DNA from: Cryptomeria japonica
Lineage: Eukaryota; Streptophyta; Pinopsida; Cupressales; Cupressaceae
Reading direction: 5' to 3'
Assembly (NCBI RefSeq): GCF_030272615.1
Contig: NC_081406.1
Coordinates: forward strand, 485,183,900-485,247,899
DNA: 64,000 bases
Under the pieces are notes generated by a model. It saw nothing but the letters and a program-made list of their open reading frames with translations, ran no database searches and had not been told where the DNA came from. This document shows positions 11,723 through 21,742 of this stretch, piece after piece. How positions within the stretch are numbered: position 1 is the stretch's first letter; every line of letters starts with the position of its first letter. Made by a program: the position numbers and the translations under genes.

Positions 11723-13166
11723 CCTAGATTATTCTTGCTCCGATGAGACATTGTATATGATAGTGGATATCATTTGTACTCTGAGACATTGAGATTATGA
11801 TGATGTATATGAGATTTTGATTTCATTTCATCGTACTTGTGTTGATTGATGATGAGATGTCTTTCTATATGTTTTATTCTATATGTATGCATATCTTTTT
11901 AGTATGGTTGTATGTAATGCCGATGAATATGGATGTTTGTTTTTTTGTTTCTTTTTCATATGCAAATGAATGATGGAAATGTGTAACTAGTAATGCCAAT
12001 GTTTATTTTTTATGCAATAATATGAATACAAATAAGTATATAATGAAATGTATGGATCTATATAAGATGCTCATGTATGCAGCTAACATATCAATACACA
12101 CATACTCGATCAGTGAAATGATGATGAAAAAGAGACCACTTAGCTGAGAAATGATGATTACTTCAGACTTTCATTCAAAATATAAAGAGATTATTGTTAT
12201 CATGTCAAGATCACGCGAAATGCATAAAATTTAGAATGAATGCAACCTATACCTAGTCACTGGATTTAGTATGCTTAATTTTCATCACTGATCATTTTAT
12301 AATTATGACCGACAAAAAATAGAGTTCCTTTCTTTTTGTATGCAATATTAATTATCTTGTCCGCAATGACCCTTTTTTCGTTCATATCCTTGGAAAGATT
12401 ATGCATGCATGTAGATTGCATATTAAAGAAATTCCCTCAAACAGACAAAGAAATGACTCCAACCTCCCTGTAGCGTATAAATAAGTGGAGTAGAGGTATG
12501 TGTGGTGATTTCACCTTGATGTGAAGGCACTTATTATAGAAACCCAACTGATTAGATGTTTCCAGATCATTGGATTCATTCCTACAAGCAAAAAATAAAG
12601 AAAAGTATTATGCCCCCAATCCTTGCTCCTCTTAGTCAAGATAGAATTCCTCGAGTTACTTAGAGAGAATAATATTTGAAAACCAATTTAAAAGATAGCA
12701 CAAAGAAAATTTCATGCATATCTAAAACAATTTAGTAATTATTTTTAGTAGTCTTGTTTTGCTTATTTACTCAGTGATAAAACTCTTCAGTAGTTAGAAG
12801 ATAGGTGACTAACTCAAAGTGGATGACCTGGTACTACTAACAGAAAGATGACTTGGTTGATATTGCTTAGGACATTTAGATTGATCACTCGATTACCCTA
12901 AGACTAGGACATTGATCAGTTTCAAGCCATGAGGGTTCCAAAAGAACTAGATGTCACAAAAGCGACTAGAAGTTATGTACAAGAGAAAGCAGAGATGCAG
13001 GAAAGAAGGAATGAAAATGAGAAATACCAAATTTGCATTGATAGATGGAGCACTTTGAGTATAAGAGGCACTTATTTACTAGGTTTTCACCTACTTGGCA
13101 AATATCCTTACATATATATATATTTTCAGGATATTTTAGGTGTATAGGTTGTTGGAGTAGAGAATA
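11723..13166. other. Non-coding stretch between PMD gene and integrase end
   Basis: AT-rich sequence with no supported gene, repeat array or RNA. Short open frames (for example 12929-13147) show no family resemblance. Confidence 0.5.
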
Positions 13167-14500
13167 CTAAGTGAAGAATTTCTTCAAGTGGATGGTGTTG
13201 ATCGGTTCACGGAGCTATTCTCCTTTCAATGTTGAGATTTGATAGGCACCAGAGCCAAAGACTACAGTAACGATGTAGGGACCCAACTAGTTGGGTTCAA
13301 ACATCCCTTGGTGTCTTGAAACGATTGATTTTTAGGATTTTCTCTCAGAACAAGGTCACCAACCTGAAATTATCATTGTCAAACTTTCTTGTTATAACCT
13401 CTAGAAATTCTCTTTTGATATGCTCTCAGATGATCAAACACCACTTGCCAATGTTCATCCAACAACTCGAGTTCTTGCAATCTAGATATTCTGTAGTCTT
13501 TATCGGTAACAAGACCTTGCAAAGAAACTCTCAAAGATGGTATTTCCACCTCAATAGGTAAGACTGCTTCAGACCCATACACCAAAGAAAAAGGTGTAGC
13601 CCCAATAGGTGTTATAATACTTGTTCTATAAGCCCATAATGCAAGATTGAGCTACAGATGCCAATCCTTTCTAGATTTATTATAGTTAGTAAATTTTTGT
13701 TAGATGCTTCAGCCTGTCCATTACCTTGAGGGTAGTATATGGAAGACCAGTGCTATTTGACTTTGAATTTTTCACAGAGCTCATCTAAATCTTTGTTTCT
13801 GAACTGCCCTCCATTGTCAATCATAATGGAAGAAGATATCCTATACTTGCAGATGATATAGTTAAGGATGAAGAGAGCTACTTGTATACCGGTTGCTTTG
13901 ATGAGCATAACCACTTCTACCCACGTAGTGAAGTACTCAGTGGAAGTTATAATAAACTTGTGTCTGTTAGATAATGTAGGATATATTTGGCCAATGAGGT
14001 CAAACACCCATTTCTGAAAAGGCCAAGGTGTAATGAAAGGTATGAGATCCCATGCTGGAGCATGTATGAGGTTCCCATGTAGCTGACACTTCTCACAAGT
14101 TTTAGCAAATTTTATAGCATCTTTCTCCATATCTGGCTAGTAGTAGCCAATCCTTAGTAGTTTTTGAGCTAACGTTAGACTGTTTGAATGAGATCCACAA
14201 ATACCTTCATGGACTTCAGATAATGCGCATTGGGAATCTTTAGTTTCTAGACACCTAAGAAAAGTATTGTCCAAACCTCACCTAAATAGATCATTAGTGA
14301 TGATGACGTAACGTGAAGCATTTTGAATTAGGTTCCTTTTCTCATTATGGGTAAGATTAGCAGGGATAATTTAGTCACACAAGTAAGAGTAAATGTGGCT
14401 ATAGCGAGATGAGTCATGTCCAATAATAGAGTAGACCATCTGGGACTCACGAGAATCATAGGTATGATAATGTAACTCTTCCACCAAGAATTCATAGCGG
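13167..14500 (-). pseudogene. Element N integrase
   Basis: The minus-strand reading includes an HHCC-type zinc domain ending 'CEKCQLHGNLIHAPAWDLI' (about 14100-14030), the first catalytic Asp in 'KWVFDLIGQIYP', the second in 'IMIDNGGQF' (about 13810) and the Glu in '[15 protein letters not shown]' (about 13730). Next come 'AYRTSIITPIGATPFSLVYG' and the C-terminal 'DLVLRENPKNQ'. The polyprotein ends 'INTIHLKKFFT' with a stop at 13169-13167. It would insert the cDNA into the genome. Stops near 14150 and 13750 and a frameshift near 13700 inactivate it. Confidence 0.88.
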
Positions 14501-14580
14501 AAGTTAGATTCTTGTAATTGTGGTATAGACACCAAGGTAGCCATAGCTTTTGCTGCTCTATTTACTAATTTGGGAATTTG

Positions 14581-15000
14581 CTAAAATGATACAAAGGCAA
14601 AGTATTTCTTGAGATCATCAACCATTCTCTTATAGGGCATCAGTTTTTCATCTCTAGTCTGATATATATCATTGATTTGGTTGATGATTAGCTGAGAGTC
14701 TCCATAGATATGTAATTCAACAACCTTCCATTTGATAGACAGCTTGATCCCATTTACCAAAGCTTCATATTCTGTAATATTGTTTATGTAGGGAAAGAGA
14801 ATCTTGTAAGCCTTTGGGATTGAATATTTTTGAGGAGTGATAAAAATTATTCTAGCATTAGAACCATGTTGAGTGAAAGACCCATCAAAGAATATTTTCC
14901 ATGATCGTTGAGTAAGGTGCATGATGGATTCATCCATAAATTCTATGTGCAAAGGTTGATTGTCTTTAAGCGGAGCATCAACAAGTTGATCTGCAATGAC
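14581..15000 (-). pseudogene. Element N second (archaeal-like) RNase H
   Basis: The reading shows 'WKIFFDGSFTQHGSNARIIF', 'EYEALVNGIKLSI' and 'LHIYGDSQLIINQI'. These supply the Asp, Glu, Asp positions of an RNase H fold distinct from the RT-linked Ty3 RNase H upstream. 'MPYKRMVDDLKKYFAFV' follows. A second RNase H between the Ty3-type one and integrase defines the Tat lineage. The outer Tat has the same domain at about 33060-33420. Confidence 0.85.
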
Positions 15001-15042
15001 CTGTCCTTTGATGGCTTTGCATTCTATATATTCAATATCAAA

Positions 15043-16565
15043 TTATGTAAGAACCATCTCCCATTTAGCTAATCTTCCTGTAAGTGTTGCTTTGCTGAGA
15101 GGGTATTTGAGTGGATCAATCTTAGCCACCAACTTAATAGAATGTGCTAACATGTAGTGTCTTAATTTTTGTGATGCAAAGACTGATGCCAAACAAGCTT
15201 TTTCTATGATAGTATAGTTCATATCATAGGACACCAAGGTCCTACTGATATAATATATAGCTCATTCTTTTTTATTTTCATCTTGTTCTGACATAAGTGC
15301 CCCCAGTGATGTATCCGTAGTTGATATGTATAGAATCAATGGTTTACCTTGAATTGGTGGCATCAATATAGGTGGGTTTGAAAGATAGTCCTTGATTTGT
15401 TTTAGATGTTATTCACAATCTTCATCCCAATTGTATTTGACTCCTTTTCATAATGCCTTTGTAAATGGTTGAGCTTTATTTGCTAGCTGAGAAATAAAGT
15501 GCCTTATTGATTGGAGGCATCCTTGCAAACTTCTCATTTGACTGATATTATTTGGAGGTGGTATTTCCATGATAGCTTTAACTTTTTTTGGATCCACTTC
15601 AATTCCTTTTGCTGAAATGATATATCCTAGGAGCTTACTAGATGTAACTCCAAATTCACATTTCTTAGGATTTGACCTGAGTTTGAATTTTTCCATTCTG
15701 TCTAATATTGGACCTAGTTCTGATAGATGTGTTGATCTTTTCATAGACCTAACTAGAGTGTCGTCGACATAATTCTCCATGTTTTTGTGCATCATGTCAT
15801 GAAAAATCATTGTTACGGCTCTTTGATAAGAAGCACCTGTGTTCTCTAAACCAAAGGGCATTACATTCCAGCAGAAGGTTCCCCATGCATAGGTGAATGC
15901 TATTTTCTCTTGATTCTCAGGTGCAATTTTGATTTGATTGTTTCCTAAAAACCATCCATTAAAGAGTATATTTCATAGCCAACAGTCATGTCCACAATCA
16001 TGTCTATGTTGGGTAGTGGAAAATCATCCTTCGGACATGCTTTGTTTAAATATCTGAAATTAGTGCAAACACAGATTGATTGGTTAGGTTTAGAAACAGG
16101 GACAATATTAGATATCCATTTGACATAATCAATTGCTCTAATAAATCCATCTTTTAGCAATTTTTCTAGCTTAGCCTTAACAAGTAATGCAACGTGAGGA
16201 TGCATTTTTCAAAGTTTTTTCTTAACAAGTTTAACTCTAAGAGTGATAGAGATATGATGCATGATGAGATTAGGATCCAGACCCGACATATTAGCATATG
16301 TCCATGCAAAATTGATCTTCTTTTTCGTGAAGAAATCAACAAATTCTTTTAGTTCTTCAGCTGACAAGGATTGAGCTACATGTATGGTGTGATGAGCTTC
16401 TTCTGTTCCAATATTTATTGGCTGTGTAGGTTCAATTAGCACTGATGATTTCTCTTGAAAGTGATTAGGCAAAATGTCAAGTATCTCACCTTCAGGCACC
16501 TCAGAGAGGTTTTCACCATTAGGCACGTCCTTTATTTTCACTATTTTTGATTCTGACACTGCCAC
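15043..16565 (-). pseudogene. Element N reverse transcriptase and Ty3-type RNase H
   Basis: In order on the minus strand: 'GENLSEVPEGEILDILPN', 'ANMSGLDPNLIMHHISI', 'DGFIRAIDYVKWISNIVPV', 'NKACPKDDFPLPNIDMIVDM', then after a frameshift near 15900 'MPFGLENTGASYQRA' and the catalytic 'NYVDDTLV' (YVDD codons at 15771-15760). The thumb/connection 'GYIISAKGIEVDPKKVKAI' follows, then RNase H with 'AIYYISRTLVSYDMNYTIIE' and 'LRHYMLAHSIKLVAKIDPLK'. It would copy the element RNA into DNA. Stops at 16206 and others plus the frameshift disable it. Confidence 0.9.
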
Positions 16566-17865
16566 TGTGTGGTTTTCGATATCAGAGCTCTTTTTTTTTT
16601 TTTTTTTTTGCGACTAAGATACTTGACACTTGCTGCTATCATGTTCTCACTTTGTTCACTAGTGGAAGAGTCCATTGGTTCAACTGCATTAAGATAACAG
16701 GCTAATGTATAGTCATTGGCGAAGGTAGGTATATCCAAAGGTTGGTTTTGAAGAGTACAGTCAATTAGTTCAGGATGTACCAAGGATAAGGTTTTAATAG
16801 GTTCAAGGGAGTTCACATTATTATCATCATAAATTTGGACCAATAAGTCAAGTTCCAGAAAACTACCTTGTGTAAGTGTCTCAAGACCAGTAAGAGTTAC
16901 AACATGATTATTGAAGTGTGCGTTAATATTTAGGGGACCTAACCCAACATACCTACCACTAGCATTGTCCTCTACTTCAGATTGGACTACATATCATGGT
17001 TTGATAGTAACAGGGTCAACAAGTAGAATCTCGACATTCATGATGGAGTAGTCATAGTTTGATGTCGAATAGGTATTGTTATTAATAGAGCTTATGTCAG
17101 AGTGATCAGAGTCATAAGATGAAGTTTTTGACTCTTCTTCAAGTGATTTAGTAAAAGTATGTATAGTATCAATAGCTACATCTTTGATGCTGCAAGTTCC
17201 TTCATGGTTTGGTTCATTGATCACTTGTGTTTGACATACCTATTGACATAACCTTGATGGCTCTGTTAGTCTCTGTCGTCTTTTCCATTTAGCTTCCTCT
17301 GGACTAATGACTGGCCCTACTTTTGTAGCTTCTAATTCTTCTTTTGTAGTTCCATACTTGATTTTTTCTATCTCATTAGAGGGAGATATAGTAGGTGAAG
17401 AATTTTCTTGTGTTCTTTCTTCTTTCAGTTTTTGTTCATAGTCTTCTTGTCTTCTTAGTCTAATTTCTTCTATTTCTTTTTGCAGCTTTAAGCGTATTAT
17501 CTCTTGCGCTTCATCTATGATATCACTAGATTCTTTAGGATTTTATGTAGTAGATGTATCTGAGAGATGATATGGACCCATTCATACTCATTCAAGTCAA
17601 TTTATGAATCATCTATTCGTATTCTACCTATGTATGTGACCGAAATGTTCAATGGTGCAAACAACTCTTTAATTCCTTCGATTTCTTCTCTCATGTCTTC
17701 TGAGATTTCTACTCCTTGTAGTGTTATTGTTGATAAAATTGGAACTTGATTATAAACTACTTCTTCTCTCTTGATTGCCAATTCTTCTTGTTCATTTTCA
17801 TACTCTTCCTGAGTTTGTTGAGTATTATTTCTTGTGATGTTGAAGGTAGTATCTTTTTCCTCCAC
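16566..17865 (-). pseudogene. Element N linker between G-patch and RT
   Basis: Hydrophilic polyprotein segment: Glu/Gln-rich 17865-17602, Ser/Asp/Asn-rich 17224-16994, then 16843-16541 with 'LVHPELIDCTLQNQPLDIP', which corresponds to 'IHLEVIELNQPNPPCLDHF' in the outer Tat linker. No known fold. A run of 18 T at 16591-16608 (Lys codons on the minus strand) lies in it and is a likely frameshift site. Confidence 0.6.
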
Positions 17866-17957
17866 TTAGGTTGATGATGAGAAGTATGTTTCTGATCTGA
17901 TGAATTTCTTGGATTGTATCCCAATACAACTTTATCATTTGTAGACTTAGTTTGTAG

Positions 17958-18053
17958 CTAAATAGGTTCAACAATAGCTTCTTGATGCTTACCTAGAGGA
18001 CTAGTACCTGAATACCCCATGCGGTGAATCATCTTATAGCCTAGACCATATTG
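17958..18053 (-). pseudogene. G-patch-like motif of element N polyprotein
   Basis: Minus-strand reading 'QYGLGYKMIHRMGYSGTSPL' then 'GKHQEAIVEPI' and a stop at 17960-17958. It sits between protease and linker, exactly as in the outer Tat (1809-1950), which supports a conserved polyprotein domain. Confidence 0.65.
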
Positions 18054-18411
18054 TGTCGGGGAAATTTCATAGTGTTGTATTTCTTTGTTTTTACTATCTT
18101 GTTTGAAAATCCTTTTGAGAACAACATCCTATTCTATTTCATCTGCAAGGGAAGTAGAGGACTGCACAAAGATACCATCATAAATGACATTTGGAGTTGA
18201 AGTTTGTGGCTTCATAGCCTTTGATGGTTGTCCAGATTGTGTTGGTCATGGAGGAAGAGACATCACTGAAAGTACAGGTTCTATTTTGTATCCATCCATG
18301 CCAGTATCTGTGATTTTCAATTTCTTTTCTAAATATTTCATCAAAGTTGTTGAACTTTCAGTTGTACAGGTTGCTCTATTATGAGGAACAAAAGTATCAG
18401 TACTCTATGTT

Positions 18412-18994
18412 AATGCATTATAGGTATAGCTTGTATCAACAGGAATACTGACTTCAACTCCATTATAAGGAAATTTCAAGCACTAATGATATGTAGATGA
18501 TACTGCTTTCATTTCATGAATCCGTGGCCTACACAGTAAGATGTTATATGAAAGAGGAAGGTCAAGCACCTAAAAAATAACATCTCTTTCCACAAGTCCT
18601 ACCTGATTGGTAATAGCACGAGACCTTTAAAGGTTCTTTCCTCTTCTTCTTCATCATAAGCTTTGATTGTTATTTTCTTTGTTGGATCAATGACATTTTC
18701 AAAAAATCCCAGCCGTGTTAGTAGATTGTAGGTACAAATATTCAACCCGGTGCCTCCATCTATCAAAACATATTTGACTCAGTGTTTATGGATCATAACT
18801 TTGATGTGTAATGGCTGGTTATGCGGGTGATCTAGTGAGTTGTCATCTTCTTCAAAGAAAGTGAGGTAATGAGGTGAAGTTAGGTGACCTACCATAGATT
18901 GAAACCGATCTACATCGAAATCTTTGGGGACATTAGTAGTGAGTAATGCTTTATAAAGGATCTCTATGAGCAGAAGAGATCTTAAGCAGTTCAA
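18412..18994 (-). pseudogene. Element N aspartic protease
   Basis: The active-site segment is 'YVLIDGGTGLNICTYNLL' with the catalytic Asp codon at 18760-18758. The family norm is D-S/T-G, here DGG. Downstream come 'TKKITIKAYDEEEE', 'LPLSYNILLCRPRIHEMKAV' and 'CLKFPYNGVEVSIP', matching the outer Tat protease. Stops interrupt it in at least three places. The N-terminal stretch 18994-18779 corresponds to 771-1046 of the outer element. Confidence 0.78.
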
Positions 18995-19067
18995 AAATGG
19001 AGATTTGAGTGTTAGTTCTTTTCAATTGTCCAACAATGCTATAACTAGGAGAGGATGATGAAGCCAA

Positions 19068-19806
19068 CTACTTAGATTTACCCATGATTGTATCTGGTTG
19101 TTTGTTTGAATAAGTCAGTAGGTTTGGTGTTGTTTGAGCAGGAGTTGAGGAACTAGCTCCTTGGAGAGTAACATTCTTTTGAGCGTGGGTCACAATATTT
19201 ATAGTTTGTGCTTTATTTTGTTTATCTTTGATTATGATCACATTACAATACACAGATTGGGAAGATTCAATCATGTTGATCACATTGTCATTGTTAGTGT
19301 AGGTGTAATTGACTTTGGAACCTCCCTTGGATTTCGAGGAATCACCTTGTTCATAAGAAGGTAAGGGATCTTTAAAAGCTTTGTGATCAACATTAGTTGT
19401 GTGGTTTCCAACAACAATTTTGCCAGCATTGATGAGGTCTTGAATCTCATGTTTGAGCTTCATGCAGTTGTTTGTTGTATGACCCTTGTTTTGATGATAT
19501 TCACAATATTCATTTTCCCTCCACCATTTGGGTTTAACTTCTGGATCATATGGTCTAGAGTTGTCTAGCAATGTTATCAAATCATTTGCCAATAAAGTCT
19601 TAAAAGATGATTCATATGATTCTTCCAAAGGAGTGAAATCGAGTTTAGGTTTTGAAAGCTAAGGTTTCTCTTTAAACCATTCTTTTGATTTTTTTGGAGG
19701 ATTTTCTACTGTAGTTTCAAGTGTTTTGAGTGCTTGTGTGCCACTAGCCAGATTAAATATTGTGGGTTTTGATTTTTATTTAACAATGTCTACCACTCCA
19801 TCATTA
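19068..19806 (-). pseudogene. Element N gag, C-terminal half (after the LINE)
   Basis: The frame continues from the gag N-terminal half across the LINE: 'NNRNVINDGVVDIVK' at the insertion edge, then 'LASGTQALKTLETTVENPP', then 19628-19068 with 'YCEYHQNKGHTTNNCMKLKH' and 'EIQDLINAGKIVVG'. That is the Tat-type Cys/His knuckle. A stop lies near 19760. It is the RNA-binding end of gag. Confidence 0.82.
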
Positions 19807-19823
19807 ATAACATTTCTATTGTT
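19807..19823. repeat. LINE target-site duplication, copy at the LINE 3' end
   Basis: ATAACATTTCTATTGTT at 19807-19823 and ATAACATTTCAATTGTT at 27502-27518 differ at one base. A 17-bp duplication is typical of target-primed LINE insertion. Confidence 0.9.
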
Positions 19824-20001
19824 TTTTATTAAGGTAAAAGTAGGTTTTGAAGGGGCCCCAAAACCCTTTACAAGAAGAACTTAAACTACAAAAGAAATGA
19901 GATACAAAAAGGAACAGTCCATCGAAAAGCCAACAGAAAACCAAAGAAAACCAGAAAAATCCCCACAAAGCCAGTAGGCCATCCAGACTCCAGAAGAGAA
20001 A
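19824..20001 (-). other. LINE 3' untranslated region and A tail
   Basis: 178 nt from the ORF3 stop to the 3' end. It is GC-richer than the flanks, contains GGGGCCCC (minus strand) and ends CCTTAATAAAA. The template end used for target-primed reverse transcription lies here. Confidence 0.75.
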
Positions 20002-21735
20002 CTAGTTGATTTTTTCCAAGGCATTTGCCAGGGTGTTGCTAATTTCATGCAGCTCTTTGATGTTATCCCTAAGATTAGGGAGATCCTTTGCAGAAGTAGC
20101 CACAACTTTCTTGACACTAGCCCTAGTCCTCTTTGCAGCGCCACCAACCAGAGTAGCTTCACCGCTACCAATCTGGATAGTCTCTTCATCCAGGTCAAGT
20201 TCCACAACCAGTTTTGGAGAGATGGTATGATCAAAGACCTTAGCAATATCCTCCAAGTTTTTAGTGACAACTGATAGGATGCTCAGGATAACACACATCA
20301 AATTTTTCATTGCCTCTCTCCCTTCTTCCAGTGATTTAACCTTATCCTTCATATTCTGCTTCCATTTTATCTGCTCTCTGTTGTCATCTTCCTTCTTCTC
20401 ATCCGTGTTTTTCCCCTTTTTTTCCATGTTCTTCAGAAGCTCATAGGTCCATCTATCATAATCCATTCTCACCTTAGAGAGTTTCTTGAGGTTATCCAAG
20501 AGTAACCCTTTACCCACACTTTCCTTATCCTTACTAACCCTATCCTTAGTTAGGTCCTTCTTAGAGTCTTTGTTCATTTCCCTCTCGGAATTCACATCAG
20601 TTTCCTCATTATCCTTGAAATCCACTTCCTCCATTGGATGGCTGTTGTCCTTACCAGGGAAATCACTGAGGATAGGGCTTTCATTACCAGGTTCATTATC
20701 ACCACTTTCTTCCTCATTACCTAGCTCCTCATCATTCTAGCTGTCTTCACCATTGGAGTCATCTGTCTCCATTTCGTTGCTTTCCTTTTCAATTTCCTCT
20801 GTTTCCATCCTAGGGGCACTTTTTCTTTTTTTGCTAGAGGACAGCTTCTCCTTGCTGGAGTCTCCTCCTTCCATCTTTCTCTTACCTGGAGAGGCAGAAA
20901 TCCTCTTGTTTTCCAGCAGGGTGAGGGTTTTACAATGCTCATAGATGAGTAGCAAAATCCTGCAGTGGAAAATTGGGATAGAAGGGTTTTTACTGTGTTT
21001 ATTGAGGGACCTGGAAAGGGACCTAAAAAGGTAGTAGGGCAAAGATACCTTTTTGTCATGTCTGAAATGGTTTAAGAGAACAAAGTGGTAGGTGTGGGCC
21101 CTGGAGAATTGGCCTTCAATTGTGATGTATTCGATAATTGCATTTAGAACCCAGCCCCAAAGTTTCTTGATATTAGCAGCTTCGTAGTAGCCCCCAGTGG
21201 CTTTGTCGATTCTAACCCTCTCTTTCTCTTTCCACGGGAACAGATTGACCACGTTGTTGGAGACTTTAAGGTCTTGAAAGAAATTAAGCCCAATGTGGGG
21301 CATGCCAGTCACTATAGATATGAGCCCAGTGTCCATCTTGAACTTAACTCCATAGATTTTAAAGGAGCCATTAGACTAGTTTTCAAAAATCTTGGAAACG
21401 GCTAGGTTTACCATACCTTTATTATAGTCCACAAGCTTCTCCATGAAGCTTGTGAGAGAACCCTTTTCCAGTTTTGCCCACACTTTCGGCATCGCTTTCC
21501 AAGTCGACATATTGTCTGGTTCCTCCCTCCTTAGGTCTCCTCCCATCTTCGGATTCAGGCTATCTGCTCCATTTCTTTGCAAACTAAGCCCTCCTTTCTC
21601 AATGTTTCTCAAGATTTTGAAGTGGGTTACCCACAAAGCGTGTGGCAAATTATTAAAGATTATTGGGGGTCTGCCACTCTGCCAAGTAATGATGACCTTT
21701 CCATCAAGGCATAAATTATTCATAATCCCTGTCAT
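20002..21735 (-). pseudogene. LINE ORF3: extra ORF of about 577 codons after ORF2
   Basis: The segments 21735-21376, 21336-20737 and 20634-20002 are one frame broken only by TAG codons at codon 120 (21378-21376, context 'FEN*SNG') and codon 333 (20739-20737, context 'GEDS*NDEE'). The ATG at 21735 is 7 nt after the ORF2 stop (21745-21743), a spacing that suits reinitiation. Residues about 130-290 look globular ('GMPHIGLNFFQDLKVSNNVV', 'HTYHFVLLNHFRHDKKVSLP', 'ILLLIYEHCKTL'). About 300-310 is a basic NLS-like 'SSKKRKSAPRM'. About 310-450 is strongly charged. The C-terminal 120 residues look helical. I do not recognise it with confidence; residues 200-290 faintly recall the 'putative plant transposon protein' domain. 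It is not part of the usual two-ORF L1 layout. Confidence 0.75.
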
Positions 21736-21742
21736 GATTGTG

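Noticed and set aside
20006-20740. Ser/Leu-rich plus-strand frames
   Set aside because: Antisense shadows of LINE ORF3, whose Lys/Glu codons read as Ser/Leu on the other strand.
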